Source of the DNA: Streptomyces sp. MRC013
Lineage (GTDB): Bacteria > Actinomycetota > Actinomycetes > Streptomycetales > Streptomycetaceae
Length of the DNA stretch: 64,000 nt
Assembly (NCBI RefSeq): GCF_023614235.1
Contig: NZ_CP094264.1
Coordinates: forward strand, 4,278,001-4,342,000
Reading direction: 5' to 3'
Shown here: in pieces, positions 20,431 to 29,577 of the stretch
Numbering within the stretch: the first letter of the stretch is position 1
How the letters are laid out: each line of letters begins with the position of its first letter
Made by a program: the position numbers and the translations under genes
Notes under the pieces: generated by a model
What the model was told of the DNA's origin: nothing
Databases searched by the model: none
Seen by the model: only the letters and a program-made list of their open reading frames with translations

Positions 20431-20484
20431 GGCCTTACGTAGACTGGGGCATCCTCGAGCACCATCACGCAGGGAGTGACGACC

Positions 20485-20820
20485 GTGGCAAGTGGCAACG
20501 CGATCCGGGGGAGCCGGGTCGGGGCGGGGCCGATGGGGGAGGCCGAGCGCGGTGAGTCCGCGCCCCGGCTCCGCATCTCCTTCTGGTGCTCCAACGGGCA
20601 CGAGACGCAGCCGAGCTTCGCCAGCGACGCGCAGGTCCCGGACACCTGGGACTGCCCCCGGTGCGGCTTCCCGGCCGGTCAGGACCGGGACAACCCGCCG
20701 GCCCCGCCGCGCACCGAGCCGTACAAGACGCACCTGGCGTACGTCAGGGAGCGCCGCAGCGACGCGGACGGCGAGGCGATCCTGGCCGAGGCGCTGGCCA
20801 AACTGCGCGGTGAGATCTGA
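20485..20820 (+). CDS. rbpA: RNA polymerase-binding protein RbpA
   Basis: An essential-type actinobacterial transcription factor that binds the primary sigma factor and RNA polymerase and stabilises the open complex. The 111 residues have the N-terminal GNAIRGSRVGAG segment, a core with FWCSNGHE and WDCPRCGFPAG (zinc or structural cysteines), then the sigma-interacting C-terminal helices (KTHLAYVRERRSDADGEAIL, residues 82-101). GTG 20485 follows AGGGAG. It is monocistronic, with its own terminator at 20840. Its presence marks the organism as an actinobacterium. Confidence 0.96.
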   Translation: MASGNAIRGSRVGAGPMGEAERGESAPRLRISFWCSNGHETQPSFASDAQVPDTWDCPRCGFPAGQDRDNPPAPPRTEPYKTHLAYVRERRSDADGEAILAEALAKLRGEI

Positions 20821-20839
20821 GCCCCGGCACCCCCGGCAC

Positions 20840-20887
20840 GGGCCCTGCCCGCGAAACCCCACGGGTTTCCGCGAGCAGGGCCCTTTT
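20840..20887 (+). terminator. Rho-independent terminator of rbpA
   Basis: GGGCCCTGC (20840-20848) pairs with GCAGGGCCC (20875-20883) around an inner GCGAAACC/GGTTTCCGC stem. TTTT follows directly at 20884. This is the only hairpin noted here with a clear U-run. Confidence 0.85.
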
Positions 20888-20995
20888 CGCGTCACCGGAC
20901 GGCCCCGGCCCGCGGGCGGGGCGGTGGAGGAGGGGCAGATCAATTAGGTTGGGAGTGCAGCGGGCAAGCAGGCAGATACGAGAAGAAGTGGGCTG

Positions 20996-22660
20996 ATGTC
21001 CAGCATGAACGCAGAAAGCAGCCGCCCGAGGCTGACCCGGATGCCGGAGTGGGCCGCGCTGGCGGAGCACCGCGAGCGGTTCGGTACGACACATCTGCGC
21101 GACCTGTTCGCCGCCGACCCGGCACGCGGCACCGGCTACACCCTGCGAGTCGGCGACCTCCACCTGGACTACTCCAAGCACCTCGTCACGGACGAGACCC
21201 TGGCGCTGCTGCGCCGGCTGGCCGAGGCCACCGGCGTCGCGGAGCTGAGGGACGCCATGTTCCGCGGCGAGAGGATCAACACCACGGAGGACCGCGCCGT
21301 CCTCCACACCGCGCTGCGCGCCCCGCGCGACGCCGTCGTCGAGGTCGACGGGGAGAACGTGGTCCCCGGCGTGCACGCCGTCCTGGACCGGATGGCCGCC
21401 TTCTCCGAGCGCGTCCGCTCCGGCGCGTGGACGGGCCACACCGGGAAGCCCGTCAGGAACATCGTCAACATCGGCATCGGCGGCTCCGACCTGGGGCCGG
21501 CCATGGCCTACGAGGCGCTGCGGCCCCACAGCCGCCGCGACCTGACGTTCCGTTTCGTCTCCAACGTCGACGGCGCCGACCTGTACGAGGCGGTCCGGGA
21601 CCTGGACGCGGAGGAGACCCTCTTCGTCATCGCGTCCAAGACGTTCACCACCGTCGAGACCCTCACCAACGCGGCCTCCGCCCGCGAGTGGCTGCTCGAT
21701 GGGCTGAAGGCCGGTCAGGAGGCCGTCGCCCGGCACTTCGTGGCCCTGTCGACCAACGCGGGGAAGGTCGCGGACTTCGGCATCGACACGGCGAACATGT
21801 TCGAGTTCTGGGACTGGGTCGGCGGACGCTACTCGTACGACTCCGCCGTCGGCCTCTCCCTGATGATCGCCATCGGCCCGGACCGGTTCCGCGAGATGCT
21901 CGACGGCTTCCGGTTGGTGGACGAGCACTTCCGCACCGCCCCGCCGGAGGAGAACGCCCCACTGCTGCTGGGCCTCCTCGGCGTCTGGTACGGCGCGTTC
22001 TTCGACGCCCAGTCGCACGCGGTGCTGCCGTACTCGCACCACCTGTCCAGGTTCCCGGCCTACCTCCAGCAGCTCGACATGGAGTCGAACGGCAAGTCCG
22101 TGGACCGCTCCGGCCTGCCGGTCGACTGGCAGACCGGCCCGGTGGTCTGGGGCACGCCCGGCACGAACGGCCAGCACGCCTACTTCCAGCTGATCCACCA
22201 GGGCACGAAGACGATCCCGGCCGACTTCATCGGCTTCGCCCGGCCCGTCGACGGCCTGCCACCCCGCCTCGCGGCCCAGCACGACCTGCTGATGGCCAAC
22301 TTCTTCGCCCAGACGCAGGCGCTCGCCTTCGGCAAGACCCCCGAGGAGGTGCGGGCGGAGGGCGTCCCCGAGGAACTCGTGCCGCACAAGACGTTCCGCG
22401 GCAACCACCCGACGACCACGATCCTCGCCGAGGAGCTGACCCCGTCGGTGCTGGGCCAGCTGGTCGCCCTGTACGAGCACAAGGTCTTCGTCCAGGGCGC
22501 GGTCTGGAACGTTGACTCCTTCGACCAGTGGGGCGTCGAGCTGGGCAAGGTCCTCGCCAAGCGGATCGAGCCCGTCCTGACGCGGGGGACCGGCGGCGAG
22601 GACCTCGACAGCTCCACGGCGGCCCTGGCCGCCGCCTACCGGGCGTCGCGGGCGGGGTGA
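20996..22660 (+). CDS. pgi: Glucose-6-phosphate isomerase
   Basis: Interconverts glucose 6-phosphate and fructose 6-phosphate at the branch between glycolysis and the pentose phosphate pathway. The 554 residues show [13 protein letters not shown] (near 160), the sugar-phosphate-binding SKTFTTVET (near 215), and the family signature [16 protein letters not shown] (near 275). A conserved [10 protein letters not shown] is near 400. ATG 20996 was chosen; another ATG lies two codons on. The adjoining minus-strand pgl-opcA-zwf-tal-tkt block makes the pathway context clear. Confidence 0.97.
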   Translation: MSSMNAESSRPRLTRMPEWAALAEHRERFGTTHLRDLFAADPARGTGYTLRVGDLHLDYSKHLVTDETLALLRRLAEATGVAELRDAMFRGERINTTEDRAVLHTALRAPRDAVVEVDGENVVPGVHAVLDRMAAFSERVRSGAWTGHTGKPVRNIVNIGIGGSDLGPAMAYEALRPHSRRDLTFRFVSNVDGADLYEAVRDLDAEETLFVIASKTFTTVETLTNAASAREWLLDGLKAGQEAVARHFVALSTNAGKVADFGIDTANMFEFWDWVGGRYSYDSAVGLSLMIAIGPDRFREMLDGFRLVDEHFRTAPPEENAPLLLGLLGVWYGAFFDAQSHAVLPYSHHLSRFPAYLQQLDMESNGKSVDRSGLPVDWQTGPVVWGTPGTNGQHAYFQLIHQGTKTIPADFIGFARPVDGLPPRLAAQHDLLMANFFAQTQALAFGKTPEEVRAEGVPEELVPHKTFRGNHPTTTILAEELTPSVLGQLVALYEHKVFVQGAVWNVDSFDQWGVELGKVLAKRIEPVLTRGTGGEDLDSSTAALAAAYRASRAG

Positions 22661-22682
22661 CGCGGTGCGGGGGGAGAGCGCG

Positions 22683-23165
22683 GTGCGGCTGCGGCCGCCG
22701 CGGAACACGCCCGACCGGCGGGCCGTCGCCTGGTGGCGCACCCGGTGCCTGCTGGCGGCGACAGTGCCGACGGCCGTCCCGGCCGTGCTGGGCGGCCTCC
22801 TGGAGCCCGCCCGCACCTGGCTGTTCGCCGCCGCGGGGGTGGTGGCCGCGGCCGGACTCGCGTGCGCCGCGCTCCTTCCCCGCCGGTGGTTCCGGGCCAA
22901 CCGGTGGGAGGTGACGGACGAGGCGGTCTACGTCCGCACCGGCCTCCTCCGGCAGGAGTGGCGGATCGCCCCCATGTCCCGCGTCCAGACCGTGGACACC
23001 GTCCGCGGCCCCCTGGAGCGGGCGTTCCGGCTCGCCACGGTCACGGTCACCACGGCGTCCGCCAGGGGCGCGGTCACCGTCCCGGGACTCGACCACCGGC
23101 TGGCCGCCGACCTCGCCGAGCGGCTGACGCTGACCACCCGCGACACGCCGGGGGACGCGACGTGA
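22683..23165 (+). CDS. PH-domain (bPH2/YdbS-like) membrane protein
   Basis: A 160-residue protein with two hydrophobic helices (about residues 22-65). A bacterial PH-like domain (formerly DUF304) follows, recognisable by NRWEVTDEAVYVRTGLLRQEWRIAP at residues 80-104, then SRVQTVDTVRGPLERAF. GTG 22683 is preferred because GGGGGGAG lies six bases upstream; GTG 22665 is an in-frame alternative. The stop overlaps the next gene (GTGA), which encodes a larger protein of the same class, so the two likely form a YdbS/YdbT-type pair at the membrane. The function of such pairs is largely unknown, though Bacillus YdbST gives resistance to a bacteriocin. Confidence 0.85.
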   Translation: MRLRPPRNTPDRRAVAWWRTRCLLAATVPTAVPAVLGGLLEPARTWLFAAAGVVAAAGLACAALLPRRWFRANRWEVTDEAVYVRTGLLRQEWRIAPMSRVQTVDTVRGPLERAFRLATVTVTTASARGAVTVPGLDHRLAADLAERLTLTTRDTPGDAT

Positions 23166-24679
23166 GCGCGGCCCCCGGCGACGGGCGGTGGCGGCGGCTC
23201 GACCGGCGCACGGCACTCGTCACCGGTGCCGCCGGGGCCGGCGTCGCGGCCGGCGGCGCCGTGCCGGCGTTCCTCGGCCTGACCGGCCCGATGGGCACGG
23301 CCGGCGCACTGCTGCTGGTGGCCGCCGGGTTCCTGCTGCTGGCCGCCGGCGGCGCCGCGGTCGAGTACGTCCGCTGCCTGCGCACCCGCTACCGCGTCGG
23401 GGAGGAGCGGGTCGAGCTCCGGTTGCGGCTGCCGGTGCTGGAGCGGCGCCGCTCCCTGCCCCGGGAGCGCGTCCGCAGCGTCGACCTGACGGCCCATCCG
23501 CTGCTGCGCCTCCTCGGCCTGGTGAAGGTGCGCATCGGGACGGGGGAGGGCACCGGAGGCACCGAGTCCACACTGGAGCTGCACGCGGTCACCCGGGCCG
23601 AGGGCGAGCGGCTGCGGCGCGAACTGCTGCGCCACGCCCCCGGAGCGGGCGCGGCGGACCGGACCGACGGCGAACTGGCCGCCCTGGACCCGTCGTGGGT
23701 CCGGTACGCGCCGGCGTCCTTCGCCGCCCCGCTTCTGGGCGGTGCGGCGATCGGCGGTGTGCTGCAGGTCAGCGAGTGGTTCGGGAAGCGGGACGAGCTC
23801 GTCGACCGGGCGGGCGACCTCCTCCGGGGCGTCCCGGTCGTGTGGAGCGTCCTCGTGGCCGTCGCCGCCGCGCTGCTCACCGGGGCCGTCGGCGCACTCG
23901 CCCTGTGGACCGAGATGTGGTGGGGCTTCCGGCTGGAGCGGGAACCCGGCGGCACGCTGCGGGTGCGGCGGGGCCTGCTGACCGCCCGCTCGCTGTCCGT
24001 CGAGGAGCGGCGGTTGCGCGGCGTGGAACTGGTCGAGCCGCTCGGCGTCCGGCTGCTGGGGGCCGCGCGGGTGGACGCCGTCGCCACCGGCCTCGCGCGG
24101 GGCGGCGACGAGAGGCACGGCACCCACAGGTCACTGCTGCCCGCCGTGCCCCGCGCCGTCGCGGACGGGATCGCCGCCCGCGTCCTGCGCGAGCCCGCGC
24201 CGCCCACCGGCGCGCAGCTCGCCGTCCACCCCCGGGCGGCCCGCACCCGGCGGCTGCGCCGGGCGGTGGGTGCCGTGCTGCTGCCCGCCCTGGTGCTCGC
24301 CGCGCTCGGGGCCGTGCTGGAGGCCCGCGCCCCGCTGTACGCCGCCGGGGCGACCGCCCTGGTGCTGCTGCCGCCCGCGGTGCTCCTCGCCCTCGACGCG
24401 TACCGGAGCCTCGGCCACGGCCTGGCCGGCGACTACCTGGTGGCGCGCTCGGGGACGGTGCGCCGGTCGACCGTCGCCCTCCGGCGCGGCGGCGTCATCG
24501 GGTGGACGGTCAGGCAGTCGTACCTCCAGCGGCGCGCCGGACTGCTCACCCTCACCGCCACCACGGCCGCCGGCGACGGCGCCTACGACGTGCGCGATGC
24601 CGACGGGAACGAGGGCCTGCGCTTCGCGGCCGCCGCCGTCCCCGGTCTCCTGGAGCCGTTCCTGGAACCGGCGGAGTGA
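23162..24679 (+). CDS. Multi-PH-domain (YdbT-like) membrane protein
   Basis: A 505-residue protein with three pairs of transmembrane helices (about residues 18-65, 185-250 and 370-410), each followed by a bPH2-type domain. The repeated pattern is visible in YRVGEERVELRLRLPVLERR, then RVRRGLLTARSLSVEERRLRGVEL (domain 2, quoted in part), and VARSGTVRRSTVALRRGGV. The spacing R-G-x-L plus a downstream basic RL/GL motif marks each domain. GTG 23162 overlaps the stop of the smaller partner. The architecture matches YdbT of Bacillus. The gene is convergent with pgl. Confidence 0.82.
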   Translation: MSAAPGDGRWRRLDRRTALVTGAAGAGVAAGGAVPAFLGLTGPMGTAGALLLVAAGFLLLAAGGAAVEYVRCLRTRYRVGEERVELRLRLPVLERRRSLPRERVRSVDLTAHPLLRLLGLVKVRIGTGEGTGGTESTLELHAVTRAEGERLRRELLRHAPGAGAADRTDGELAALDPSWVRYAPASFAAPLLGGAAIGGVLQVSEWFGKRDELVDRAGDLLRGVPVVWSVLVAVAAALLTGAVGALALWTEMWWGFRLEREPGGTLRVRRGLLTARSLSVEERRLRGVELVEPLGVRLLGAARVDAVATGLARGGDERHGTHRSLLPAVPRAVADGIAARVLREPAPPTGAQLAVHPRAARTRRLRRAVGAVLLPALVLAALGAVLEARAPLYAAGATALVLLPPAVLLALDAYRSLGHGLAGDYLVARSGTVRRSTVALRRGGVIGWTVRQSYLQRRAGLLTLTATTAAGDGAYDVRDADGNEGLRFAAAAVPGLLEPFLEPAE

Positions 24680-25038
24680 CCCGGGGGCCGTGGTCGCCGG
24701 CGGACCCGAGGAGCGGTTCGGGGCCTGCCGAAGGCCGGGGCCGACCGGGCGGCCGTCGCCCGGGGGGACGGCGACGGCCCGGGGCCCGCGACCTCGCCGG
24801 CATCGGCCCGGCCGGCCCGTGCGACCGCACCGTGCCCGGTGGGGCGGCCGACCGGGGCCCGCCACCGGGTCGCGCGCCGCGATGTCCGCCCTCGACACCC
24901 GTGCCGGGCGTTCCGGCGGACATCGCGCCGGGGCAGCGGGACCCCGGGCCGGACGGCCCCCGACCGTGCCGGAACGGCGGGGGCCCGGCCCGCGCCCCGA
25001 CGCGGACCGGGCCCCCGACCGTACGGGGCGGCGGCCGG
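24680..25038. other. Intergenic hairpin region between convergent genes
   Basis: No gene is seen in these 359 bp. There is a 13-bp inverted repeat (24878-24890 with 24915-24927, arms CGCGATGTCCGCC) and a 10-bp one near the pgl end (24979-24988 with 25007-25016, arms GGGGGCCCGG). The second probably terminates pgl; the first may serve the PH-domain pair. Confidence 0.55.
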
Positions 25039-25821
25039 TCAGCCCGCCGCCACCGGGTGCGGCGGCCGCGGCAGCCGCGCCGCCGCGGCCGCGTCGAGCA
25101 GCCACAGCGTCCGCTCCCGCCCGTACGCGCCCGCGGCCGGGGCCTGCACCTCGCCGGCGCCGGACAGGGCGACGGCCGCCGCCTGCGCCTTGTCCTCACC
25201 CGCCGCCAGCAGCCACACCTCGCGCGCCGAGCGGATCGCCGGGAGGGTGAGGGAGATCCGGGTCGGCGGCGGCTTCGGCGCGTCGTGCACGTCCACCACC
25301 GTCCGCTCGGCCTCCCGCACCAAGGGGTGCTCCGGGAAGAGCGACGCGACGTGGGTGTCCGGGCCGACACCCAGCAGGAGCACGTCGAACCGCGGGACCG
25401 GGCCCTCGTCCTCCGGGCGGGCCGCGGCGGCCAGTTCCCCCGCGTACGCGGAGGCGGCCGCGGAGGCGTCCGCACCGTACGCGCCGTCCGCCGCCGGCAT
25501 CGGGTGCACCCGCGCCGGGTCCAGCGGCACGGCGTCGAGCAGCGCCGCCCGCGCCTGCGTGACGTTCCGGTCGGGATCGCCCTCCGGCAGGAACCGCTCG
25601 TCGCCCCACCACAGGTCGAGCCGCGACCAGTCGATCGCGTCCCGCGCGGGGGCCGAGCGCAGCGCGGAGAGCAGGCCGTTGCCGTTGCGGCCGCCGGTGA
25701 GGACCACCGACGCGGAGCCGCGGGCGGCCTGCGCGTCGGCGATCCGGGTGATGAGCCGGGCGGCGGCGGCCCGCGCCATCAGCTCCTTGTCGCGGTGGAC
25801 GACCAGCAGGGGTTCGTTCAC
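25039..25821 (-). CDS. pgl: 6-phosphogluconolactonase
   Basis: Hydrolyses 6-phosphogluconolactone, the second step of the oxidative pentose phosphate pathway. The 260 residues of this SugarNagI-superfamily protein show VVLTGGRNGN near residue 40 (the phosphate-binding loop), DLWWGDERFLPEGDPDRN near 71, the GVGPDTHVASLFPEHP signature near 153 and WLLAAGEDKA. GTG 25821 overlaps the opcA stop (GTGA). It is last in the tkt-tal-zwf-opcA-pgl unit. The HTH-like gene order is conserved in actinobacteria. Confidence 0.95.
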   Translation of the reverse strand: MNEPLLVVHRDKELMARAAAARLITRIADAQAARGSASVVLTGGRNGNGLLSALRSAPARDAIDWSRLDLWWGDERFLPEGDPDRNVTQARAALLDAVPLDPARVHPMPAADGAYGADASAAASAYAGELAAAARPEDEGPVPRFDVLLLGVGPDTHVASLFPEHPLVREAERTVVDVHDAPKPPPTRISLTLPAIRSAREVWLLAAGEDKAQAAAVALSGAGEVQAPAAGAYGRERTLWLLDAAAAARLPRPPHPVAAG

Positions 25822-26900
25822 GTGGCGGCCGCCTTCTTCGCCGGGGCCTTCTTCCCGCCGGTCCTCCGCGCGGCGGCGGGAGCGGCTGTACCGGCCTCGC
25901 CGCCGCCGGCGTCAGCCGCGGCCGGGGCGTCCGGGGCCGCGGCGGGCGCCGGGTCCCCGGACGGGCCGCCCGCCGCCTCGCCCAGCCGCTCGACCCCGTA
26001 CCGCAGGGCCGACGCGTAGGTGTCGTCCGGGTCCAGCCGCCGCAGCTCCTCCGCGATCAGCTCGGCGGTCTCGCGGCGCTTCAGCGCCACCGCCCGGTCC
26101 GGCTGCCCCTGCACGCAGAGCGTGGCGAGCGAACCGTCCGCCCGCCCCAGCACGATCGGCCCGCAGTCCGTCTCCAGCCGTACGGAGGTGAGGCCGGGCC
26201 CCGCGGACGTCGTGCGGCGCACCGCGATCCCGAGCCGGTCCGCCAGCCACATGGCCAGCAGCTCCACGCTCGGGTTGAACTCCTCGCCCTCCACGGCGGC
26301 CGAGACCACGTGACAGGCGACCTGGTCCAGCGCCGCCGCGAGCATCGAGCGCCACGGCGTGATCCGGGTCCAGGACAGGTCCGTGTCGCCCGGCGTGTAC
26401 GCGTCGGCGCGCGCCGCCAGCTCGCGGACCGGGTCCTCGGCGTTGTACGTGTCGGTCACCCGGCGCTGGCCGAGCGTGCCCAGCGGGTCGCTGGCGGGGT
26501 CGGTCGGCGCGTTGACCGGCCACCAGACCACCACGGGCGCGTCGGGCAGCAGCAGCGGCAGCACCACCGACTGGGCGTGGTCGACGACCTCGCCGTACAG
26601 CCGCAGGATGACCGTTTCGCCGCTGCCCGCGTCCGCGCCCACCCGCACCTCGGCGTCGAGCCGGGCGTTCGCGCGGTCGCGCGGCGAACGCGACACGCGC
26701 TTGATCACGACGAGGGTCCGCGACGGGTGCTCGCGGGACGCCTCGTTGGCCGCCTTGAGCGCGTCGTACGCGTTCTCCTCGTCGGTGACGATGACCAGGG
26801 TCAGCACCATGCCGACGGCCGGCGTGCCGATGGCGCGCCGCCCCAGGACCAGCGCCTTGTTGATCTTGCTGGAGGTGGTGTCCGTGAGGTCGATCTTCAT
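25818..26900 (-). CDS. opcA: Glucose-6-phosphate dehydrogenase assembly protein OpcA
   Basis: OpcA is needed for activity or assembly of G6PDH in cyanobacteria and actinobacteria and is always next to zwf. The 360 residues begin [13 protein letters not shown] and contain the conserved [10 protein letters not shown] (near 120), [17 protein letters not shown] and [13 protein letters not shown]. The final 50 residues are an Ala/Pro linker with a Lys-rich tail ([11 protein letters not shown]), more basic than the core. ATG 26900 overlaps the zwf stop and its own stop overlaps pgl, so the three are translationally coupled. Confidence 0.95.
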   Translation of the reverse strand: MKIDLTDTTSSKINKALVLGRRAIGTPAVGMVLTLVIVTDEENAYDALKAANEASREHPSRTLVVIKRVSRSPRDRANARLDAEVRVGADAGSGETVILRLYGEVVDHAQSVVLPLLLPDAPVVVWWPVNAPTDPASDPLGTLGQRRVTDTYNAEDPVRELAARADAYTPGDTDLSWTRITPWRSMLAAALDQVACHVVSAAVEGEEFNPSVELLAMWLADRLGIAVRRTTSAGPGLTSVRLETDCGPIVLGRADGSLATLCVQGQPDRAVALKRRETAELIAEELRRLDPDDTYASALRYGVERLGEAAGGPSGDPAPAAAPDAPAAADAGGGEAGTAAPAAARRTGGKKAPAKKAAAT

Positions 26901-28420
26901 GGCCGGCGCCAGCTCCGTCCGTCTCGTGCGAGCATTTCGTCCGCCTCGACCGGACCCCAGGTGCCCGCCTTGTACTGTGCGGGCCTGCCGTGCTTGTCCC
27001 AGTACTCCTCGATCGGGTCGAGGATCCGCCACGACAGCTCGACCTCCTCCACGCGCGGGAAGAGGTTGGCGTCGCCGAGGAGGACGTCGAGGATCAGCCG
27101 CTCGTAGGCCTCGGGGCTGGACTCGGTGAACGACTCGCCGTACGCGAAGTCCATCGAGACGTCCCGCACCTCCATCGAGGTGCCCGGCACCTTCGAGCCG
27201 AACCGCATGGTCACGCCCTCGTCCGGCTGGACGCGGATCACCAGCGCGTTCTGGCCCAGCTCCTCCGTCGCCGTGTGGTCGAACGGGGAGTGCGGGGCCC
27301 GCTGGAAGACGACCGCGATCTCCGTCACCCGGCGGCCCAGCCGCTTGCCGGTCCGCAGGTAGAAGGGGACGCCCGCCCAGCGGCGGTTGTCGATCCCCAG
27401 CTTGATCGCGGCGTACGTGTCGGTCTTGGAGGCGGGGTCGATGCCCTCCTCCTCCAGGTAGCCGACGGCCTTCTCACCGCCCTGCCACCCGGCCGCGTAC
27501 TGGCCGCGCACCGTCGAGGCGCCCAGGTCCCCGGGCAGCCGTACGGCCCCCAGCACCTTGGTCTTCTCGGCGGCGAGCGCGTCCGCGTCGAAGGAGGCGG
27601 GCTCCTCCATCGCGGTCAGCGCGAGGAGCTGGAGCAGGTGGTTCTGGATGACGTCGCGGGCGGCGCCGATGCCGTCGTAGTAGCCGGCGCGGCCGCCGAT
27701 GCCGATGTCCTCGGCCATGGTGATCTGCACGTGGTCGACGTACGACCGGTTCCAGATCGGCTCGAAGAGGGTGTTGGCGAACCGCAGCGCCAGGATGTTC
27801 TGGACGGTCTCCTTGCCCAGGTAGTGGTCGATCCGGAACACCTGGTCCGGGGTGAACACCTCGTGGACGATCGCGTTCAGCTCCTTGGCCGAGGCCAGGT
27901 CGTGCCCGAACGGCTTCTCGATGACCGCGCGCCGCCAGCACCCCGCCCGCTGCTCGGCCAGCCCGTGCTGCTTGAGCTGCTGGACGACCACGGGGAAGAA
28001 CCTGGGCGGCACGGAGAGGTAGAAGGCGAAGTTGCCGCCGGTGCCCTGCGCCTTGTCCAGCTGGTCCATCGTGGCCTTGAGCTGTTCGAACGCGGCGTCG
28101 TCGTCGAAGTCGCCCTGGACGAAGCGCATGCCCTGGACCAGTTGCTGCCACACCTCCTCGCGGAAGGGGGTGCGCGCGTGCTGCTTCACCGCGTCGTGGA
28201 CGACCTGGGAGAAGTCCTCGTCCTCCCACTCGCGGCGGGCGAATCCGATCAGCGCGAAGCCCGGCGGCAGCAACCCCCGGTTCGCCAGGTCGTAGACGGC
28301 GGGCATCAGCTTCTTGCGGGAGAGGTCACCCGTGACGCCGAAGATGACCAGGCCCGAGGGGCCCGCGATGCGCGGGAGCCGGCGGTCCGCCGCGTCGCGC
28401 AGCGGATTGCTGGTGTGCAA
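26897..28420 (-). CDS. zwf: Glucose-6-phosphate 1-dehydrogenase
   Basis: Oxidises glucose 6-phosphate to the lactone with NADP+, the entry to the oxidative pentose phosphate pathway. The 507 residues contain the dinucleotide motif [11 protein letters not shown] (near 29), the substrate and catalytic RIDHYLGKE (near 195), and [10 protein letters not shown]. The start is taken as TTG 28420, five bases beyond the reconstructed tal stop and preceded by GGAGG at a proper distance. No ATG or GTG fits better. As the sequence stands, the frame is open upstream into tal, giving an 881-codon tal-zwf ORF. I read this as an indel artefact. Confidence 0.93.
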   Translation of the reverse strand: MHTSNPLRDAADRRLPRIAGPSGLVIFGVTGDLSRKKLMPAVYDLANRGLLPPGFALIGFARREWEDEDFSQVVHDAVKQHARTPFREEVWQQLVQGMRFVQGDFDDDAAFEQLKATMDQLDKAQGTGGNFAFYLSVPPRFFPVVVQQLKQHGLAEQRAGCWRRAVIEKPFGHDLASAKELNAIVHEVFTPDQVFRIDHYLGKETVQNILALRFANTLFEPIWNRSYVDHVQITMAEDIGIGGRAGYYDGIGAARDVIQNHLLQLLALTAMEEPASFDADALAAEKTKVLGAVRLPGDLGASTVRGQYAAGWQGGEKAVGYLEEEGIDPASKTDTYAAIKLGIDNRRWAGVPFYLRTGKRLGRRVTEIAVVFQRAPHSPFDHTATEELGQNALVIRVQPDEGVTMRFGSKVPGTSMEVRDVSMDFAYGESFTESSPEAYERLILDVLLGDANLFPRVEEVELSWRILDPIEEYWDKHGRPAQYKAGTWGPVEADEMLARDGRSWRRP

Positions 28421-28424
28421 GGTC

Positions 28425-29542
28425 CTACGCCTCCGGGGGGCGAGGCGCTTCAGCTCCGCCTCGGTCGACGCCAGCAGGTCGTTCCAGGACGCCTCGAACT
28501 TGGCGACGCCCTCCTCCTCCAGCAGCCGGACCACCTCGTCGTAGCCGATGCCCAGCTCCTCGAGCGCGTCCAGGTCCGCACGGGCCTGCCCGTAGGTGCC
28601 GGCGACGGTGTCGCCCCGGATCTCGCCGTGCGCGGCGGTCGCCTCCAGCGTCGCCTCCGGCATCGTGTTCACCGTGCCCGGCGCGACCAGCTCGTCCACG
28701 TACAGGGTGTCCTTGTACGCCGGGTCCTTCACACCCGTCGACGCCCACAGCGGACGCTGCCTGTTGGCCTGCGCCCGGTCCAGCGCCGCCCAGCGCTCGG
28801 AGGCGAAGACCTCCTCGTACGCCTGGTAGGCGAGCCGCGCGTTGGCGAGGGCGGCCTTGCCGCGCAGCGCCTTGGCCTCCGGCGTGCCCAGGGCGTCCAG
28901 CCGCCTGTCGACCTCGGTGTCCACGCGGGACACGAAGAACGACGCCACCGAGTGGATCTTCGACAGGTCCAGGCCGCGCTCCCTGGCCTTCTCCAGGCCG
29001 GCGAGGTAGGCGTCCATGACGGCGCGGTAGCGCTCCAGCGAGAAGATCAGCGTGACGTTGACGCTGATGCCCAGGCCGATCGTCTCCGTGATCGCCGGGA
29101 GGCCCGCCTCGGTGGCCGGGATCTTGATGAGGGTGTTGGGCCGGTCCACCAGCCAGGCCAGCTGCTTCGCCTCGGCGACCGTCGCCCGGGTGTCGTGCGC
29201 GAGCCGCGGGTCCACCTCGATCGACACCCGGCCGTCCTGGCCCTGCGTCGCGTCGAAGACGGGTCGGAGGATGTCGGCGGCGTCCCGGACGTCCGCCGTC
29301 GTGATCATGCGGATGGCCTCCTCCACGGTCACCCTGCGGGCCGCGAGGTCGGCCAGCTGGACGTCGTAGCCGTGGCCTTCGGAGATCGCCTTCTGGAAGA
29401 TCGACGGGTTGGTGGTGACACCCACCACGTGCTGTCCGTCGATCAGCTCCGCCAGGTTGCCGGAGGTGATCCGCTTGCGGGACAGGTCGTCGAGCCAGAT
29501 CGCGACGCCTTCGTCGGAGAGGCGCTTGAGTGCGTCTGTCAT
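28425..29542 (-). CDS. tal: Transaldolase, stop codon lost by one-base change
   Basis: Transfers a dihydroxyacetone unit in the non-oxidative pentose phosphate pathway. From ATG 29542 the protein has [12 protein letters not shown] (near 41), the Schiff-base Lys region [12 protein letters not shown] (near 135) and [11 protein letters not shown] (near 190). It is the long actinobacterial type. The reading stays normal to ELKRLAP, then hits a six-base G run at 28435-28440 (C on the coding strand). With seven bases the frame reads P-E-A-stop, TAG at 28425-28427, giving exactly 372 residues, the usual length. As given, it runs into zwf. The gap to tkt is 35 bp. Confidence 0.92.
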
Positions 29543-29577
29543 GGGGATTGCATCTCCTACTCGTGCTCGTGTGGGCG

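Noticed and set aside
26897..29542. Transaldolase-G6PDH as a true bifunctional fusion protein
   Set aside because: One base in a homopolymer restores the usual 372-residue stop, a ribosome site and a start codon for zwf; five other genes show the same kind of indel.
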